Part shown: positions 7,050 through 16,996 of the stretch, in pieces
Layout of the letters: each line of letters starts with the position of its first letter
Position numbering within the stretch: the stretch's first letter is position 1
Assembly (NCBI GenBank): GCA_938083195.1
Contig: CALKCK010000028.1
Span: 1-43,693, forward strand
DNA length: 43,693 bases
Reading direction: 5' to 3'
From: an uncultured Pirellulaceae bacterium
Lineage (GTDB): Bacteria > Planctomycetota > Planctomycetia > Pirellulales > Pirellulaceae
Notes under the pieces: model-generated
Databases searched by the model: none
Told to the model about the DNA's origin: nothing
Seen by the model: the letters and a program-made list of their open reading frames with translations, nothing else
Program-made: the position numbers and the translations under genes

Positions 7050-9887
7050 CTAGTTGGCGACGATATTTACCAGTTTGTCAGGAACCGCGATGATTTTTCG
7101 GACGGTTAAACCTTCGAGCAGTGTCGCGATTTTTGGATCTTGCAGTGCAATCGTTTCGAGTTCTTTGGCGGACTTCCCGCGTTCAATGCTGACTTTCGAT
7201 TTAATTTTTCCCATGATTTGAATGGGTACTTCAACTCGGGCGTCGACTGTGAGCGATTCGTCAAATTTAGGCCATGGCTCGTAGGCGAGGCTCGAATCGT
7301 TCCCTAGGAGTTTCCAAAGTTCTTCTGCTAGATGCGGAGCAAACGGGGAAAGCAGTAAAATAAATGGTTCCATCAATGACTTGGGGCGCTCGGATTGTTT
7401 TGTAAAGAAATTGACAAATTCCATCATCCGTGAAATCGCGGTGTTGAATCCAAGCGTTTCAATGTCTTTAGAAACCGCTTTGATTGTTTTGTGAAGCATG
7501 CGGACTTGTTCGTCCGTTGGTGAGTGGTCTCCGACTGCGGAACTCAAGCATAATTCTTCTGCTTTTTCTTCGACCAGCATTCTCCAGACCCGATCGAGGA
7601 AGTTTCGAACGCCGTTAACTCCCGCCATACTCCATGGTTTTGACTGGTGTAGCGGTCCCATGAACATCTCGTAAAGCCGCAGTGAATCGGCACCGTATTC
7701 CGCGATAATGACATCGGGATTGACGACGTTTCCACGACTTTTGGACATCTTGTAGGCGCGGCTGTCGACGCGAATTTGTTGATCAGATTTTAGGACGAAA
7801 TTGTCCCCCTCTTTTTCTGCCTGTTCAGGATCAAGTTTGACGACGTGTAATTCTTCCCCGGTAGACTTGAGGACGGTCTTCCGTTCATCGTTCTCGCATG
7901 TTAATTCGGCGCTAACCCATTGTTCATTGGTGTCTCGGAATGCTGTGAATTCGACATCGCCAAGAATCATTCCCTGGTTGACTAGTTTTTTGAACGGCTC
8001 CGGCGTGTGGAGGTGGCCTCGATCGAAGAGGACTTTGTGCCAAAATCTTGCGTACAATAAATGCAGAACGGCGTGTTCCGCTCCGCCAATGTAAAGGTCG
8101 ACAGGCATCCATTGTTTTTCGAGTTCTGGATCGATGAAAGCGGAGGCATTGTCCGGGTCAATGAACCGAAGGTAGTACCAGCACGAACCTGCCCATTGCG
8201 GCATCGTGTTCGTTTCGCGTTTGTACTTTTTCCCATCGATGACGGGGTAAAGCCATTCATCGTCAGCCTTCTCAAGCGGCGGCTCTGGTCGACCGTGCGG
8301 TTTAAAATCTTCGACAAATGGTAAGTCAACAGGAAGGCTTTCTAGGGGAACTGGGCGCATAATGCCGGTGCGATTTCCAGCTTCATCCAGTTCGTGCAGG
8401 ATTGGAAATGGCTCTCCCCAGAATCGCTGGCGGCTGAATAGCCAGTCCCGCAGTTTGTAATTGACGGCAGAACAACCAACGGCAGCACTGTCAAGCGTTT
8501 CGATGATCTTGTTTTTGAATTCATCGGTTGGGAGGTCATTATAGATTTCAGAGTTGACCGCCGTTCCAACGCCGGCAAAACAAATTTCTCCTGCCATCAA
8601 TTTTGCTTGGTCAATTTCGGATTTGGCGGGAGGTAACACGACGGCAATAATCGGCAAGTCGTAGGTTTTGGCGAATTCGAAATCGCGCGCGTCGTGCGCT
8701 GGTACCGCCATGATGGCACCCGTCCCGTAGCTTGCCAGAACGTAATCAGCAACCCAAATGGGAACGGGTTGTCCGTTGATTGGGTTGATCGCATAGCTTC
8801 CCGTAAAGACGCCCGTTTTTTTGGTTCGATCATCTTGTCGATCACGGTCGCTTTTCATCGCCGCGTCGTCGCAATATTTTTTGACTGCAGGTGCCTGCTC
8901 GGTGGTCGTCAATTTTTCGACGGCACCATGTTCCGGAGCGATGACCATGTAAGTTGCGCCGTACAGGGTGTCGGGGCGCGTGGTATAAACGCGAAGGGCG
9001 TCATCGGGAAGGTTTCGCGGGAATCCGTTCTCAGTTCGGGTTTTTTTCCAAGGTTCAAATTGATCATTGTCGCCGATGAAAAAGTCAACTTCCGCGCCGG
9101 TGCTGCGGCCAATCCAATCACACTGAAGTTTCTTAATTCCCTCCGGCCAGTCGACTTGATCGAGATCGCTTTCTAAACGATCGGCGTAGGCCGTGATGCG
9201 CAGCATCCATTGGCGTAATGGCATTCGTTGTACCGGATGGTCGCCCACGTCGGAGAGTCCATCGACGACTTCTTCGTTCGCCAGTACAGTCCCAAGTGCG
9301 GGGCACCAATTGACCGGAGCGTGGGATTCGAAGGCGAGTCTGAATTCATCCTGATACTTCCGAACCGCATCCTCTCCGGATTCCTTGATTTCAGTTGGAA
9401 TAGGGAGTTCGCTGATGGGACGCCCTTTTTGCTGGTCGGCATCGAACCACGTGTCAAACAGAACCAGGAAAATCCACTGCGTCCATTTAAAATAATCGAC
9501 GTCAGTTGTAGATATTTGACGATCCCAGTCGTAGCTGAAGCCGAGGTCCTTTAACTGCCGCACAAATGTATTGATGTTTTTTTCAGTAAACTCGCGAGGC
9601 GAGGCGTTGTGCTTAATGGCGTGTTCTTCAGCGGGCAATCCAAAGGCATCAAATCCCATTGGGTGCAAAACTGTTTTTCCAACCATGCGAGCGTGTCGGG
9701 AAACAATGTCGGTCGCTGTATATCCTTCGGGGTGACCAACATGCAGTCCTTCTCCACTAGGGTATGGAAACATGTCCAGCGCGTACAATTTCTCTCCGGT
9801 GACTTCTGTGGGCGTCTTGAAGGTTTTGTTTTCATCCCAAAATCTTTGCCAACGGGGTTCGATTTCGGCTGGATTGTACTTCGGCAC
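7050..9887 (-). CDS. leuS: Leucyl-tRNA synthetase
   Basis: Charges tRNA-Leu with leucine in the cytoplasm; class Ia synthetase, 945 residues, somewhat longer than the roughly 860 of many bacteria. The HIGH signature is [20 protein letters not shown] (HVGH at residues 49-52) and the KMSKS loop is complete at 713-717. Between them lies the CP1 editing domain with [19 protein letters not shown] and [12 protein letters not shown], the latter carrying the editing-site Asp. [11 protein letters not shown] precedes a long lysine- and glutamate-rich leucyl-specific insertion (about residues 640-705), which explains the extra length. The C-terminal anticodon-binding helical domain ends with [15 protein letters not shown]. 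It is the first gene of a leuS-mutY operon, divergent from map. Confidence 0.97.
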   Translation of the reverse strand: MPKYNPAEIEPRWQRFWDENKTFKTPTEVTGEKLYALDMFPYPSGEGLHVGHPEGYTATDIVSRHARMVGKTVLHPMGFDAFGLPAEEHAIKHNASPREFTEKNINTFVRQLKDLGFSYDWDRQISTTDVDYFKWTQWIFLVLFDTWFDADQQKGRPISELPIPTEIKESGEDAVRKYQDEFRLAFESHAPVNWCPALGTVLANEEVVDGLSDVGDHPVQRMPLRQWMLRITAYADRLESDLDQVDWPEGIKKLQCDWIGRSTGAEVDFFIGDNDQFEPWKKTRTENGFPRNLPDDALRVYTTRPDTLYGATYMVIAPEHGAVEKLTTTEQAPAVKKYCDDAAMKSDRDRQDDRTKKTGVFTGSYAINPINGQPVPIWVADYVLASYGTGAIMAVPAHDARDFEFAKTYDLPIIAVVLPPAKSEIDQAKLMAGEICFAGVGTAVNSEIYNDLPTDEFKNKIIETLDSAAVGCSAVNYKLRDWLFSRQRFWGEPFPILHELDEAGNRTGIMRPVPLESLPVDLPFVEDFKPHGRPEPPLEKADDEWLYPVIDGKKYKRETNTMPQWAGSCWYYLRFIDPDNASAFIDPELEKQWMPVDLYIGGAEHAVLHLLYARFWHKVLFDRGHLHTPEPFKKLVNQGMILGDVEFTAFRDTNEQWVSAELTCENDERKTVLKSTGEELHVVKLDPEQAEKEGDNFVLKSDQQIRVDSRAYKMSKSRGNVVNPDVIIAEYGADSLRLYEMFMGPLHQSKPWSMAGVNGVRNFLDRVWRMLVEEKAEELCLSSAVGDHSPTDEQVRMLHKTIKAVSKDIETLGFNTAISRMMEFVNFFTKQSERPKSLMEPFILLLSPFAPHLAEELWKLLGNDSSLAYEPWPKFDESLTVDARVEVPIQIMGKIKSKVSIERGKSAKELETIALQDPKIATLLEGLTVRKIIAVPDKLVNIVAN

Positions 9888-10197
9888 GATGTTTCCTTTA
9901 ACGCGTCGCGTTTTGGCAAATTCTGTGGGAGATTCGCCGTGGATGAGATTATCGGTTGTAAGGGAGATATGTTAACAAAATGGAAGCGTCTTCGCATGGC
10001 CTCCTGAGAAATCGGATTCTCAGTCGAAGAGCTGGAATTGGGTACTTTTTTGAGAGAAGGTAAACAGCGTCGTCGTCTTCGCGAGGGTAGGAATATGCGG
10101 TGCGGTTGGTAGGCGATGTGTGACGGTTCTGATACCATGACGGATCGTTTTTAAATCCCTATTGCAAACCAATTGCACACCTTTTTAGAGTGAAATT
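9888..10197. other. Divergent promoter region leuS / map
   Basis: 310 bp between divergent genes. No T-box leader, terminator or strong palindrome recognised. Open frames here only extend shadows of leuS. Confidence 0.5.
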
Positions 10198-11022
10198 GTG
10201 ACTCGTCGCCAATCAAAAATTCGTCTGAATGAAGAAGAACGCGAAATGATGCGCAATGCGTCTCGCTTTAATGCTGAACTGCTGGATGTGGTTCGCCCGT
10301 TCGTGAAACCTGGAGTGAAAACTGAGGAATTAGATCGGATCGTTCATGAGTACACACTCTCTCACGGCCACGTACCTGCCTGCCTGCATTACCCCGGGGG
10401 AGATGCTGGTCCCTACCCAAAGAGCTCTTGTATTAGCGTCAATGAAGTGATTTGCCACGGCATTCCCAGTGAATATGAACTGAAGCCCGGTGATATTGCG
10501 AACGTGGATCTGACGACTATCGTAGACGGTTGGCATGGCGATCAATCGGAAACCTTTTTGATTGGTGAAGATGATCAAATCAGCGACGTTGCGAGGCGCG
10601 TTACGCAATGTGCATTCGATTGTCTCTATTTGGGAATTGAGGCGACAAGCCCGGGGTGCCGAATCTCCGTGATCGGACAAGCGATTGTCGATCACGTGAA
10701 AGAGCACTATGGATTTGGTGTAGTCGATAAATACGTAGGCCATGGTATTGGTGCACAGTTTCATCAAGCCCCTAACATCCCTCATGTTCCTAGCCCTGTA
10801 GCTCATCGTGATCGCTTGCAGCCTGGAATGTGTTTTACCATTGAACCGATGATCAATGCCGGAACTGCTCATTCAGTTTGTGATCGCCGTGATGGATGGA
10901 CGGTCAGGACGCAAGATGGGCGGCTTTCGGCTCAGTTTGAGCATACGATTTTGATGACGGAGAGTGGCCCAGAGATTTTGACAACCACCAAGGATGGCCC
11001 TGAACGAGGGTTTAAGTTCTAG
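10198..11022 (+). CDS. map: Methionine aminopeptidase, type I
   Basis: Removes the initiator methionine from nascent proteins. 274 residues, type I (no 60-residue type II insert). The five metal ligands of the pita-bread fold are present: D104 (ANVDLT), D115 (WHGDQSETF), H182 (GHGIGAQFH), E216 (FTIEPM) and E248 (AQFEHT). Residues before about 15 are a short basic tail. The start is GTG at 10198; upstream sequence is AT-rich with only a weak ribosome binding site. Neighbours are unrelated; map often sits with secY or rpsM in bacteria, but here it stands alone, divergent from leuS. Identification is secure. Confidence 0.97.
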   Translation: MTRRQSKIRLNEEEREMMRNASRFNAELLDVVRPFVKPGVKTEELDRIVHEYTLSHGHVPACLHYPGGDAGPYPKSSCISVNEVICHGIPSEYELKPGDIANVDLTTIVDGWHGDQSETFLIGEDDQISDVARRVTQCAFDCLYLGIEATSPGCRISVIGQAIVDHVKEHYGFGVVDKYVGHGIGAQFHQAPNIPHVPSPVAHRDRLQPGMCFTIEPMINAGTAHSVCDRRDGWTVRTQDGRLSAQFEHTILMTESGPEILTTTKDGPERGFKF

Positions 11023-11321
11023 TTCGACCATTCCCAGGGCTTACTTCTAAAGCAGCTAGCAATTAAGAACCAGATTTGAGTTGTTCTGCACGGGAAGTCT
11101 CCTGCATGGATTAACGCTATGGGTAGATCTATTTGAAGCGTGTTCAGTTCTGTCCTTGATTGCAAGTTTCCCTTGATTGCAGGTTCCCTTGATTTTGCTA
11201 TCACTTTATCGACTTGAGGTGAAATCCGTATTTCGCTAAATAAACGCGGTAAAAATTTGCAAATTTTCAAATCGGTGTTCGAGTAACCTCGCCCACCTGT
11301 GGAATCAAGGACGATTCTTTT
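11023..11321. other. Intergenic region map to SH3-like protein gene
   Basis: 299 bp. Holds the CCTTGATTGCA tandem repeat and, near its end, AAGGA (11307-11311) serving the next gene. No terminator for map was recognised. Confidence 0.5.
11154..11195 (+). repeat. 16-17-bp tandem repeat, about 2.6 copies, downstream of map
   Basis: CCTTGATTGCAAGTTT (11154-11169), CCTTGATTGCAGGTT (11171-11185) and CCTTGATTT (11187-11195), separated by single C residues. Lies about 130 bp after the map stop. Confidence 0.85.
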
Positions 11322-12884
11322 ATGGTTAGCCAGTTTTTTTTGCCCATCGGAATCCGTGTTTTTTGCGTGGTTTCAATTGTACTCGCAACAGTGACTGAAG
11401 ATTGTTGGGGGCAGGCCTCCGATGCGCTTAAGTTTCCATACCAGGCATTCGTATTAAAAGACGAAACGCTTATTTTAAGCGGTCCCGGTGACTCACATTA
11501 TCCAACCGAGCAATTGGATCAGGGGGCCACCGTGGAGGTGTACCGTGAAGATCCTGGAGGATGGTTTGCCATCCGTCCGGTCAGCGGAAGTTTTAGTTTA
11601 GTTCCCGAATCGGCGTTAAAGATTCTTGACGGGAATGTGGGACGCGTGATTGAGTCCGGAACGCAAGCCTGGGTTGGAACGAAACTCGGTCCCGTCGAAA
11701 AGCCTCTATGGCAGGTGAAGTTAAAAGAAAAAGAACTTGTAGAAGTGCTTGGTCTGGTGAGTTGGCCAAGTCCAGATGGTCATTCGACGACTTGGTACCA
11801 AATCGCTCCCCCCTCTGGAGAGTTTCGCTGGGTGAGGCGAGAAGCGTTGGAGTTGCCTTCCGAAGCGACTGTTCCAGTTGCGCTGACTGCTTCTCCGAAC
11901 AACACAACGGGAGATTCTTCGATTCGGTTAGCGGCGGGAGTCAGTTCTGAGAGTGTCGATTCCTTGGATGGCGATGGGTCAGATAAATTACGGCGAGCAT
12001 CATTGGAAGTTGATTCAAACGGGATGCCCGCTGAAATACAAGACGTAAATCGGGGTTGGCGTCCGACCCCCAAGCCAATTGGAGTTGGAGAATCACTAAC
12101 AGAGCTTAATCGAAATCGATTGGGTGTTGGAGTTTTGAGCGATGGTTCTGCGAGCCAAGTCTCCAATGGTGGGGTGGATTCTAGATTTGGTTATCAAGGT
12201 ACCTTAAATCTTGCGGCGGGAGGCCCGAAGGGTGATAGAATTGCCAACCGAAATATTGCGAGAGATGGTTTTGCAAGGAATTTGGAATTAGCGAGGCAAG
12301 GCGGAGATGTTGGGGATTCGTCGATGCGGTATTCAAGAAATCTTAATGATTTGGAATTTCAGCTTACTCAGGAACTGATAAAAAAGGATCCTTCGAACTG
12401 GAAATTAAGTGATCTCGAGAAAGCGGCGAACGCTATCTACCAGACGTCCAACCGTGAAAAGGAAAAACTTCAGGCCGAAAAGTTTCTGACGAAATTAAAA
12501 AGTTGCCGAGCGATCCAAACTGGATTCACTAGTCCCGGAAACGTATCGGCTATTGGCGTGGGAGCCGCCCCCAATCAGCCTGTCGGGACAGGAGTTAAGC
12601 CAGAATTAGATTTGAGTAATACTTACGATGCCCATGGCTGGCTTTCCGAGATTGTTCGCGATGATGCCAGCGGCCGAATTGAATATGTGCTTCAAGATGA
12701 GTCTGGGAATATTACCCACCATGTTGGGCCGTCTCCCGGGATGAATCTAAAGCGTTATCTTCGATCCCGAATTGGAATTGTTGGACAGCGTGGGTACGCC
12801 AGTGAGTTACAGCTCGATCATGTTACCGCGACACGTGTGGTTTTACTGGAAAAGCCAAAGTCTAGTATGGGGTTCATGAAATAG
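11322..12884 (+). CDS. Exported protein with two SH3-like domains, unknown function
   Basis: 520 residues. Residues 1-31 look like a Sec signal peptide (hydrophobic IGIRVFCVVSIVLATV, then cleavage near WGQA). Residues about 36-98 (YQAFVLKDETLILSGPGDSH, later GGWFAIRP and SFSLVPESAL) and about 105-175 (AWVGTKLG, EVLGLVSW, WYQIAPPSGEFRWVRREAL) read as two tandem bacterial SH3-like barrels, usually cell-wall or peptide binding. A Ser/Gly/Asn-rich unstructured middle (about 190-320) leads to a helical stretch (FQLTQELIKKDPSNWKLSDL) and a C-terminal beta domain (YDAHGWLSEIV to the end). No catalytic motif seen. It lies upstream of another exported protein gene on the same strand. A periplasmic or surface role is inferred; exact function unknown. 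Confidence 0.8.
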   Translation: MVSQFFLPIGIRVFCVVSIVLATVTEDCWGQASDALKFPYQAFVLKDETLILSGPGDSHYPTEQLDQGATVEVYREDPGGWFAIRPVSGSFSLVPESALKILDGNVGRVIESGTQAWVGTKLGPVEKPLWQVKLKEKELVEVLGLVSWPSPDGHSTTWYQIAPPSGEFRWVRREALELPSEATVPVALTASPNNTTGDSSIRLAAGVSSESVDSLDGDGSDKLRRASLEVDSNGMPAEIQDVNRGWRPTPKPIGVGESLTELNRNRLGVGVLSDGSASQVSNGGVDSRFGYQGTLNLAAGGPKGDRIANRNIARDGFARNLELARQGGDVGDSSMRYSRNLNDLEFQLTQELIKKDPSNWKLSDLEKAANAIYQTSNREKEKLQAEKFLTKLKSCRAIQTGFTSPGNVSAIGVGAAPNQPVGTGVKPELDLSNTYDAHGWLSEIVRDDASGRIEYVLQDESGNITHHVGPSPGMNLKRYLRSRIGIVGQRGYASELQLDHVTATRVVLLEKPKSSMGFMK

Positions 12885-13216
12885 GCTCACGCGATTCGTC
12901 TGATTTCTAGCACTTAAGGGGAGTCTCAATGTCAGCTTCCCCCTTGTTTTCTTTGATTGAGCCATCGGCTCGATTTTCTATTTTCAGAGCTGCAAGCATT
13001 TTTTTGACAGCATCTTTCTGGCTGATTAATTTCAAGCTGCGTAAGCTACAGAACCATTGCGTCTAGTGGAACGTATTTTGATGCGATTCCGTTGGATTTT
13101 CATTGTCGCTTCACGCCGATAGATTCCGAATATTTGACTAGGACGTAGCCTCTGGGCGGCGTAAATCGATTGGTCTGTTCCCGCGGATCTGTCGTAAGTT
13201 TGACACGGAAGCAGAT
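12885..13216. other. Intergenic region between two exported-protein genes
   Basis: 332 bp. A weak terminator-like hairpin sits in the first 70 bp; the rest presumably carries the promoter of the 13217 gene. No RNA gene or clear operator seen. Confidence 0.5.
12916..12952 (+). terminator. Possible imperfect terminator after the SH3-like protein gene
   Basis: AAGGGGAG (12916-12923) can pair with CTTCCCCCTT (12936-12944) with one or two bulges; GTTTTCTTT follows. The stem is imperfect and the T run interrupted, so this is tentative. Confidence 0.4.
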
Positions 13217-14353
13217 ATGATTAATCGACCCAATCACCACTCTTTGATGCGGAGCAAAATTGCGTTTGCAATTTTGGGTGGTTTATTGGCGATGGTGGTA
13301 TCTGGCGTTGGTGTTTTGGAAGCGAATGATAAATCCCCTTCTGGCTCCAGCAGTAAAAATTTACGGAAGCAGACTTTTAATTCGATTCCCTTGCAGGCGT
13401 TGAATGCTCAGGCTCGTGAAAAAATTGTTGATATCCTAAAGAAGCCCAGCATCTATCGCCAACTTCCGGTCACTTCGATCAATGCAGATCCGGATTATTT
13501 TCGGTTCTTGATCCGATACCCCGAAGTCGTGGTAAACATTTGGCAATTGATGGGTATTACCAACATGACAACTGAGCGGACTGGACCGTTCACTGTATCG
13601 ACGGACGACGGTGCAGGTACCATCAGTCAGCTTGAGTTAGTTTACGGCACAGACAACCTTCATATCTTCTATGGGGAAGGTAGTTACGAGGGGCCTATTT
13701 TAAAGCGAAAGCTGACGGGTAAATGCGTTTTGGTTTTAAGGACTGAGAGTAAATTCGATGAAGTCGGCAAGCCTGTTGCCACCAGCCAACTAGATGTCTT
13801 TCTTAAAATTGAAAACGCGACGGCTGGTCTGATTGCCAAAACGATTCAACCTATTGTAGGGTCGACAGCCGATCACAATTTTGTCGAGTCTTTGAAGTTT
13901 GTTCAGCGGCTCAATGAGACGACTTCAAAAAACGGCCCTGGCGTTCAGCGGATGGGGAAAAAATTGAAAATCGATCCAGCGGTTCGCGAGGGGTTCAATG
14001 AAGTCATTGAGATTGTTTTCCAGCGAGCGATTAATGGTTCAGACTCAACTGGAACCAGTGTGCCGCCACAGCTTGGTTCATTTTTCCAACCTGCTTTTCC
14101 CGCTGCTCAGGGGAACCGGGCAAGAGTGCCTTCCGCACAGAATTACTCCGAATTTTCGCGAGGTTACTACCCTCAGGCTTACGCGATACCTGCTCATGGC
14201 AATCAGCCACCACGATATTACAATTCGAATCCGGGTTTGAGGCCGCTTCCGAACCCCGCAGTTTATGGAAAGCCTGTGCAAGCTGGGTATCAGCAAAATC
14301 AAGAATTCGATTCAAACGTCCAGCCAGCGAGTGGTTGGTACTATCGAAAGTAA
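13217..14353 (+). CDS. Exported protein of unknown function with Tyr/Pro/Asn-rich tail
   Basis: 378 residues, not assigned to a named family. A basic N-terminus and hydrophobic segment (residues 14-34, KIAFAILGGLLAMVVSGVGV) form a signal peptide or anchor, with possible cleavage near LEA-ND. GGAAG at 13206-13210 supports ATG 13217; an ATG ten codons later lacks such a site. Residues about 50-275 make a globular alpha/beta domain with conserved-looking blocks (LPVTSINADPDYFRFLIRYP, VVNIWQLMGI, GKCVLVLRTES). From about residue 290 the tail is low complexity (YYPQAYAIPAHGNQPPRYY), typical of secreted planctomycete proteins. Its 3' end lies 37 bp from convergent holB. Function unknown. Confidence 0.8.
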   Translation: MINRPNHHSLMRSKIAFAILGGLLAMVVSGVGVLEANDKSPSGSSSKNLRKQTFNSIPLQALNAQAREKIVDILKKPSIYRQLPVTSINADPDYFRFLIRYPEVVVNIWQLMGITNMTTERTGPFTVSTDDGAGTISQLELVYGTDNLHIFYGEGSYEGPILKRKLTGKCVLVLRTESKFDEVGKPVATSQLDVFLKIENATAGLIAKTIQPIVGSTADHNFVESLKFVQRLNETTSKNGPGVQRMGKKLKIDPAVREGFNEVIEIVFQRAINGSDSTGTSVPPQLGSFFQPAFPAAQGNRARVPSAQNYSEFSRGYYPQAYAIPAHGNQPPRYYNSNPGLRPLPNPAVYGKPVQAGYQQNQEFDSNVQPASGWYYRK

Positions 14354-14390
14354 TAATTGAGCTTGGGCTGTTGGAGGGAAGACGGTGTTT

Positions 14391-15485
14391 TCAGGAGGCC
14401 GACGTTGTCGGGCCGCGACTGATCCAGCCCAACTCTCGGACCCAGGATTCAACAATGTTGGCGAATCCGGCATTGGAACGAACCTGCCTCTGCATATCGC
14501 TGCATCGTTCAATGCACCGAGCGATTTGATCGAGGGTTTGGTTGACATCCTCCGTCGCGTTCCCAAATTCTTCTTGGGTAATTGTCGCGAGATATGGATC
14601 AACTCGATCCGGGTCAACTTGAGCTTGTGTCATGGTCAGAATCCATTGGCGGTAAAAAGTGATGGCAAAATCCGCAGCCAGAATAAGTCTGTCTCGTCTC
14701 AATGAATTTTCCTTTCCGGCACTTTCCGCAAAATCTATGATCGTTTTAGCAAACTCGTTTTGTCCAGGATCTAGCGTCGCGAGTTGTTGGAATAGTCGTC
14801 GTCGAAATTCATAGCATTCGGGGTCGGACAACATGACCGCTGTTGAAAGACTCCCTGCCGAAGCATTGGCTAGGTCGGCTAGTGAGATGGTGTCGTTTTC
14901 AATAATGGATTTCGAGTTAAGGATTTCGAGAACTTGAGACTGAGAGAGCGGATCAAAGCGAACGATCTGGCTTCTCGAAACGATGGTCGATAGTTGCCTT
15001 TGTTCGCTTGTACCAATCAGAATTAGTACTGACATCGGTGGTGGTTCTTCGAGTGTTTTAAGCAAGCTATTAGCCCCTTCTTGATTGAGGTAGTCGGCAT
15101 CGTCGATGATGGCGATTTTCCTACCTCCTCGAAAAGGTTTAAGTCCAATTGCATGGCAAAGGCCTTCCTGTCGGCGGTGTTCTTTATCACCGATAAACGC
15201 CTCAAGTGGAATGATCGACTTTTTGGCTGGGCGGGAGACGAGGATTAAGTCAGGGTGGGTCGCAGCAATCGCCTGTTGGCAGCCTTGGCATTGATTGCAG
15301 GGCATCAGTGGCGAGTCGTTGTTGGATTCACATAACAGCGCTTGAGCTAGTTTGAGCGCAAAGGTGCGTTTGCCAATCCCCGGAGGGCCTACAAACAGAT
15401 AGGTGTTTGCAAGTCGATTCCTTTCGATGGATCGATGGAATCGTTCGAACGCTGATTGGTGGTTGAGAATTTCATTCCATGCCAT
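14391..15485 (-). CDS. holB: DNA polymerase III, delta' subunit (clamp loader)
   Basis: Clamp-loader subunit that helps place the beta sliding clamp on primed DNA. 364 residues of AAA+ fold. The P-loop is GPPGIGKRT (33-41). A four-cysteine zinc site follows (C52, C63, C66, C69; CNQCQGC). The Walker B region is IAIIDDADYLNQEGANSLLK, followed by TLEEPP, and the SRC-type sensor reads IVSRSQIVRF. Delta' is often a poor ATPase; whether this copy hydrolyses ATP is not decidable here. An alternative would be DnaX gamma/tau, but the length, lack of a long C-terminal region and position behind tmk favour HolB. It begins 32 bp after tmk, so they form a tmk-holB operon, a common arrangement. Confidence 0.92.
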   Translation of the reverse strand: MAWNEILNHQSAFERFHRSIERNRLANTYLFVGPPGIGKRTFALKLAQALLCESNNDSPLMPCNQCQGCQQAIAATHPDLILVSRPAKKSIIPLEAFIGDKEHRRQEGLCHAIGLKPFRGGRKIAIIDDADYLNQEGANSLLKTLEEPPPMSVLILIGTSEQRQLSTIVSRSQIVRFDPLSQSQVLEILNSKSIIENDTISLADLANASAGSLSTAVMLSDPECYEFRRRLFQQLATLDPGQNEFAKTIIDFAESAGKENSLRRDRLILAADFAITFYRQWILTMTQAQVDPDRVDPYLATITQEEFGNATEDVNQTLDQIARCIERCSDMQRQVRSNAGFANIVESWVRELGWISRGPTTSAS

Positions 15486-15517
15486 GTTGCTAGTCTCTGT
15501 ATGGGTTCACCGATCGG

Positions 15518-16138
15518 TTAGTTGGATGCCTTACGTTTAATATACTGCATCGCGAGTTTTCGAATGTCACTTTGGATTTCATCGGGAGTTCGCGTTGCGT
15601 CAATGACATCAACAGTGTCAGGCCAACGTTTTGATTCTAAAAGAAAGCCGTTGCGGACGCGCTCGAAATATTCATTGCCTCTGGATTCCATGCGATCCAA
15701 TGTTTTGCCAAGTCTTGCCATCGCTGTGTCGACGGGAACATCGAGAATGAAAGTTGCATCGGGAAGGTGGTTTTCGGTAGCGATTCGATTGGTCGTCCAG
15801 ATTTCATCAGGATCGAGATCCCCTGCGTGGCCTTGGTATACCACTGTGGAGAAAATGTAGCGGTCTAGGACGATGGTTTGCCCGAGTGCTAGGGCTGGTT
15901 TGATGACTTGCTGGATTAATTGAGTGCGGGCTGTGGTAAAGAGCATCATCTCAGCCCGCATCGAGATAGGGGTCTCGTGTTTGCCAAGCAGGATAGATCG
16001 AATTTGTTCACCTAATTCAGTGCTGCCAGGATCGCTGCATGTTACGACGTTGTGCCCTTGTTCGCCAAGCCACTGGACAAACATCTCGAGTTGGGTCGAT
16101 TTACCAGCGCCGTCCACGCCGTCGAGTACGAAAAACAT
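15518..16138 (-). CDS. tmk: Thymidylate kinase
   Basis: Phosphorylates dTMP to dTDP with ATP, needed for dTTP supply. 206 residues, normal length. The P-loop is GVDGAGKST (7-15). SDPGSTELGE stands where many family members have a REPGGT-type motif; it keeps the Gly-Thr-like nucleotide contact but is divergent. The DRY motif is VLDRYIFSTVVYQG, and the LID region is RMESRGNEYFERV. First gene of the tmk-holB pair. A hairpin (16244-16264) lies about 105 bp upstream. Confidence 0.95.
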   Translation of the reverse strand: MFFVLDGVDGAGKSTQLEMFVQWLGEQGHNVVTCSDPGSTELGEQIRSILLGKHETPISMRAEMMLFTTARTQLIQQVIKPALALGQTIVLDRYIFSTVVYQGHAGDLDPDEIWTTNRIATENHLPDATFILDVPVDTAMARLGKTLDRMESRGNEYFERVRNGFLLESKRWPDTVDVIDATRTPDEIQSDIRKLAMQYIKRKASN

Positions 16139-16243
16139 AGTTAAAGCATCTCTGGGAAATAGGTTGCATCGTCGTCAGTTTAAAACAGAAAGCGTTGCTG
16201 GTTATTCAAAGTCACGGAAGCGCGTCTTGTTCAACATGCAGCC

Positions 16244-16264
16244 TGCTGGCGGGGAGAGCCAGCA
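16244..16264 (-). promoter_or_regulatory. Perfect 7-bp hairpin upstream of tmk
   Basis: TGCTGGC and GCCAGCA arms with a 7-nt G/A-rich loop, about 105 bp upstream of the tmk start. No T run follows on either strand, so an attenuator is unlikely; it may be an operator or chance. Confidence 0.35.
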
Positions 16265-16339
16265 ATGACGACGACTGAACCTTCATTTTGGTCTTAAAGA
16301 GGTGTCAAGTGCTAGCCGGGTAGCAAAAGTCCTGCATAT

Positions 16340-16657
16340 TTAGACCTCAATTCCTAATCCTTGACCTCTGTAGGAAGCCCAATACCATTGTCGCAATCTT
16401 TGAAGCAGGTTTCTTGGGACGTTACTTGGAAGCAATTTAAAAACGATGCCGTTCTTTGGAGGCCGGCGTCGATCGCTCGAAATGGATTGCATCGCGCGAG
16501 ACCAGTCGCTGTGAAAGCACAAGGATTTTGACTGGATGCCAGTGGAGTGGCAGTTCAAGGCGTGTGATTTAATTAGAGTTGGTGCCTGGCGGGCTAACTT
16601 GCAAGGAAAGACTCCATCAATTTCATTGAGCTCAAAAACAAAGTGATCGCCATCCAA
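16340..16657 (-). CDS. Doubtful small ORF, hypothetical
   Basis: 105 codons starting MDGDHFVFELNEIDGVFP. The first 18 residues look protein-like, but the remainder is unremarkable, and I recognise no family, signal peptide or membrane segment. It lies in an otherwise empty 858-bp gap, so it is not a shadow of another gene; it may be a real small gene, a decayed remnant, or chance. Confidence 0.25.
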   Translation of the reverse strand: MDGDHFVFELNEIDGVFPCKLARQAPTLIKSHALNCHSTGIQSKSLCFHSDWSRAMQSISSDRRRPPKNGIVFKLLPSNVPRNLLQRLRQWYWASYRGQGLGIEV

Positions 16658-16996
16658 TGAGATCGCTTACTTTAGCTCCGGAACCCTCAAGTTCATGATG
16701 AACGCTAAGCGACTCATTCGGGATAATACGGATAATCGTCAGAGTTTGAATAGATGATTTGCCTGATGAATTGCTTTTATGTAATGGGATTAAGCTCAAT
16801 ACCATTGCCAGCTTCGCTGTTCGTTACGACCCGACTTTGATTGTAAAAATTACAACTTACGTTCGTACATTTTGTCTATTCAAAATTTAAAACTATCCTA
16901 CCTTTGATCGAGCTTCGTGCTGCGAGAGAGTTACGAAGTGAGGAAACTCAACTTTTTTATTGTCGCTTTAGTCGACGCCATTGGAGTGAATTTACT

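Larger units (their letters stand above)
16139..16996. other. Long divergent intergenic region tmk / Cys-rich protein
   Basis: 858 bp without a secure gene. Contents: a perfect 7-bp hairpin TGCTGGC / GCCAGCA (16244-16250 / 16258-16264), a possible 105-codon minus-strand ORF (16340-16657), and an AT-rich stretch (about 16835-16900) with TTGTAA-AAA-TTACAA (16841-16855) likely near the promoter of the downstream gene. Confidence 0.5.

Noticed and set aside
9551..10138. 195-codon minus-strand ORF overlapping the start of leuS
   Set aside because: Most of it is leuS read in another frame; the upstream part is Arg/Ser/Pro-rich with no protein character.
16904..16996. Upstream extension of the Cys-rich protein to 16904
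   Set aside because: It would bury the signal peptide behind 31 charged residues; ATG 16997 has its own GGAG site.
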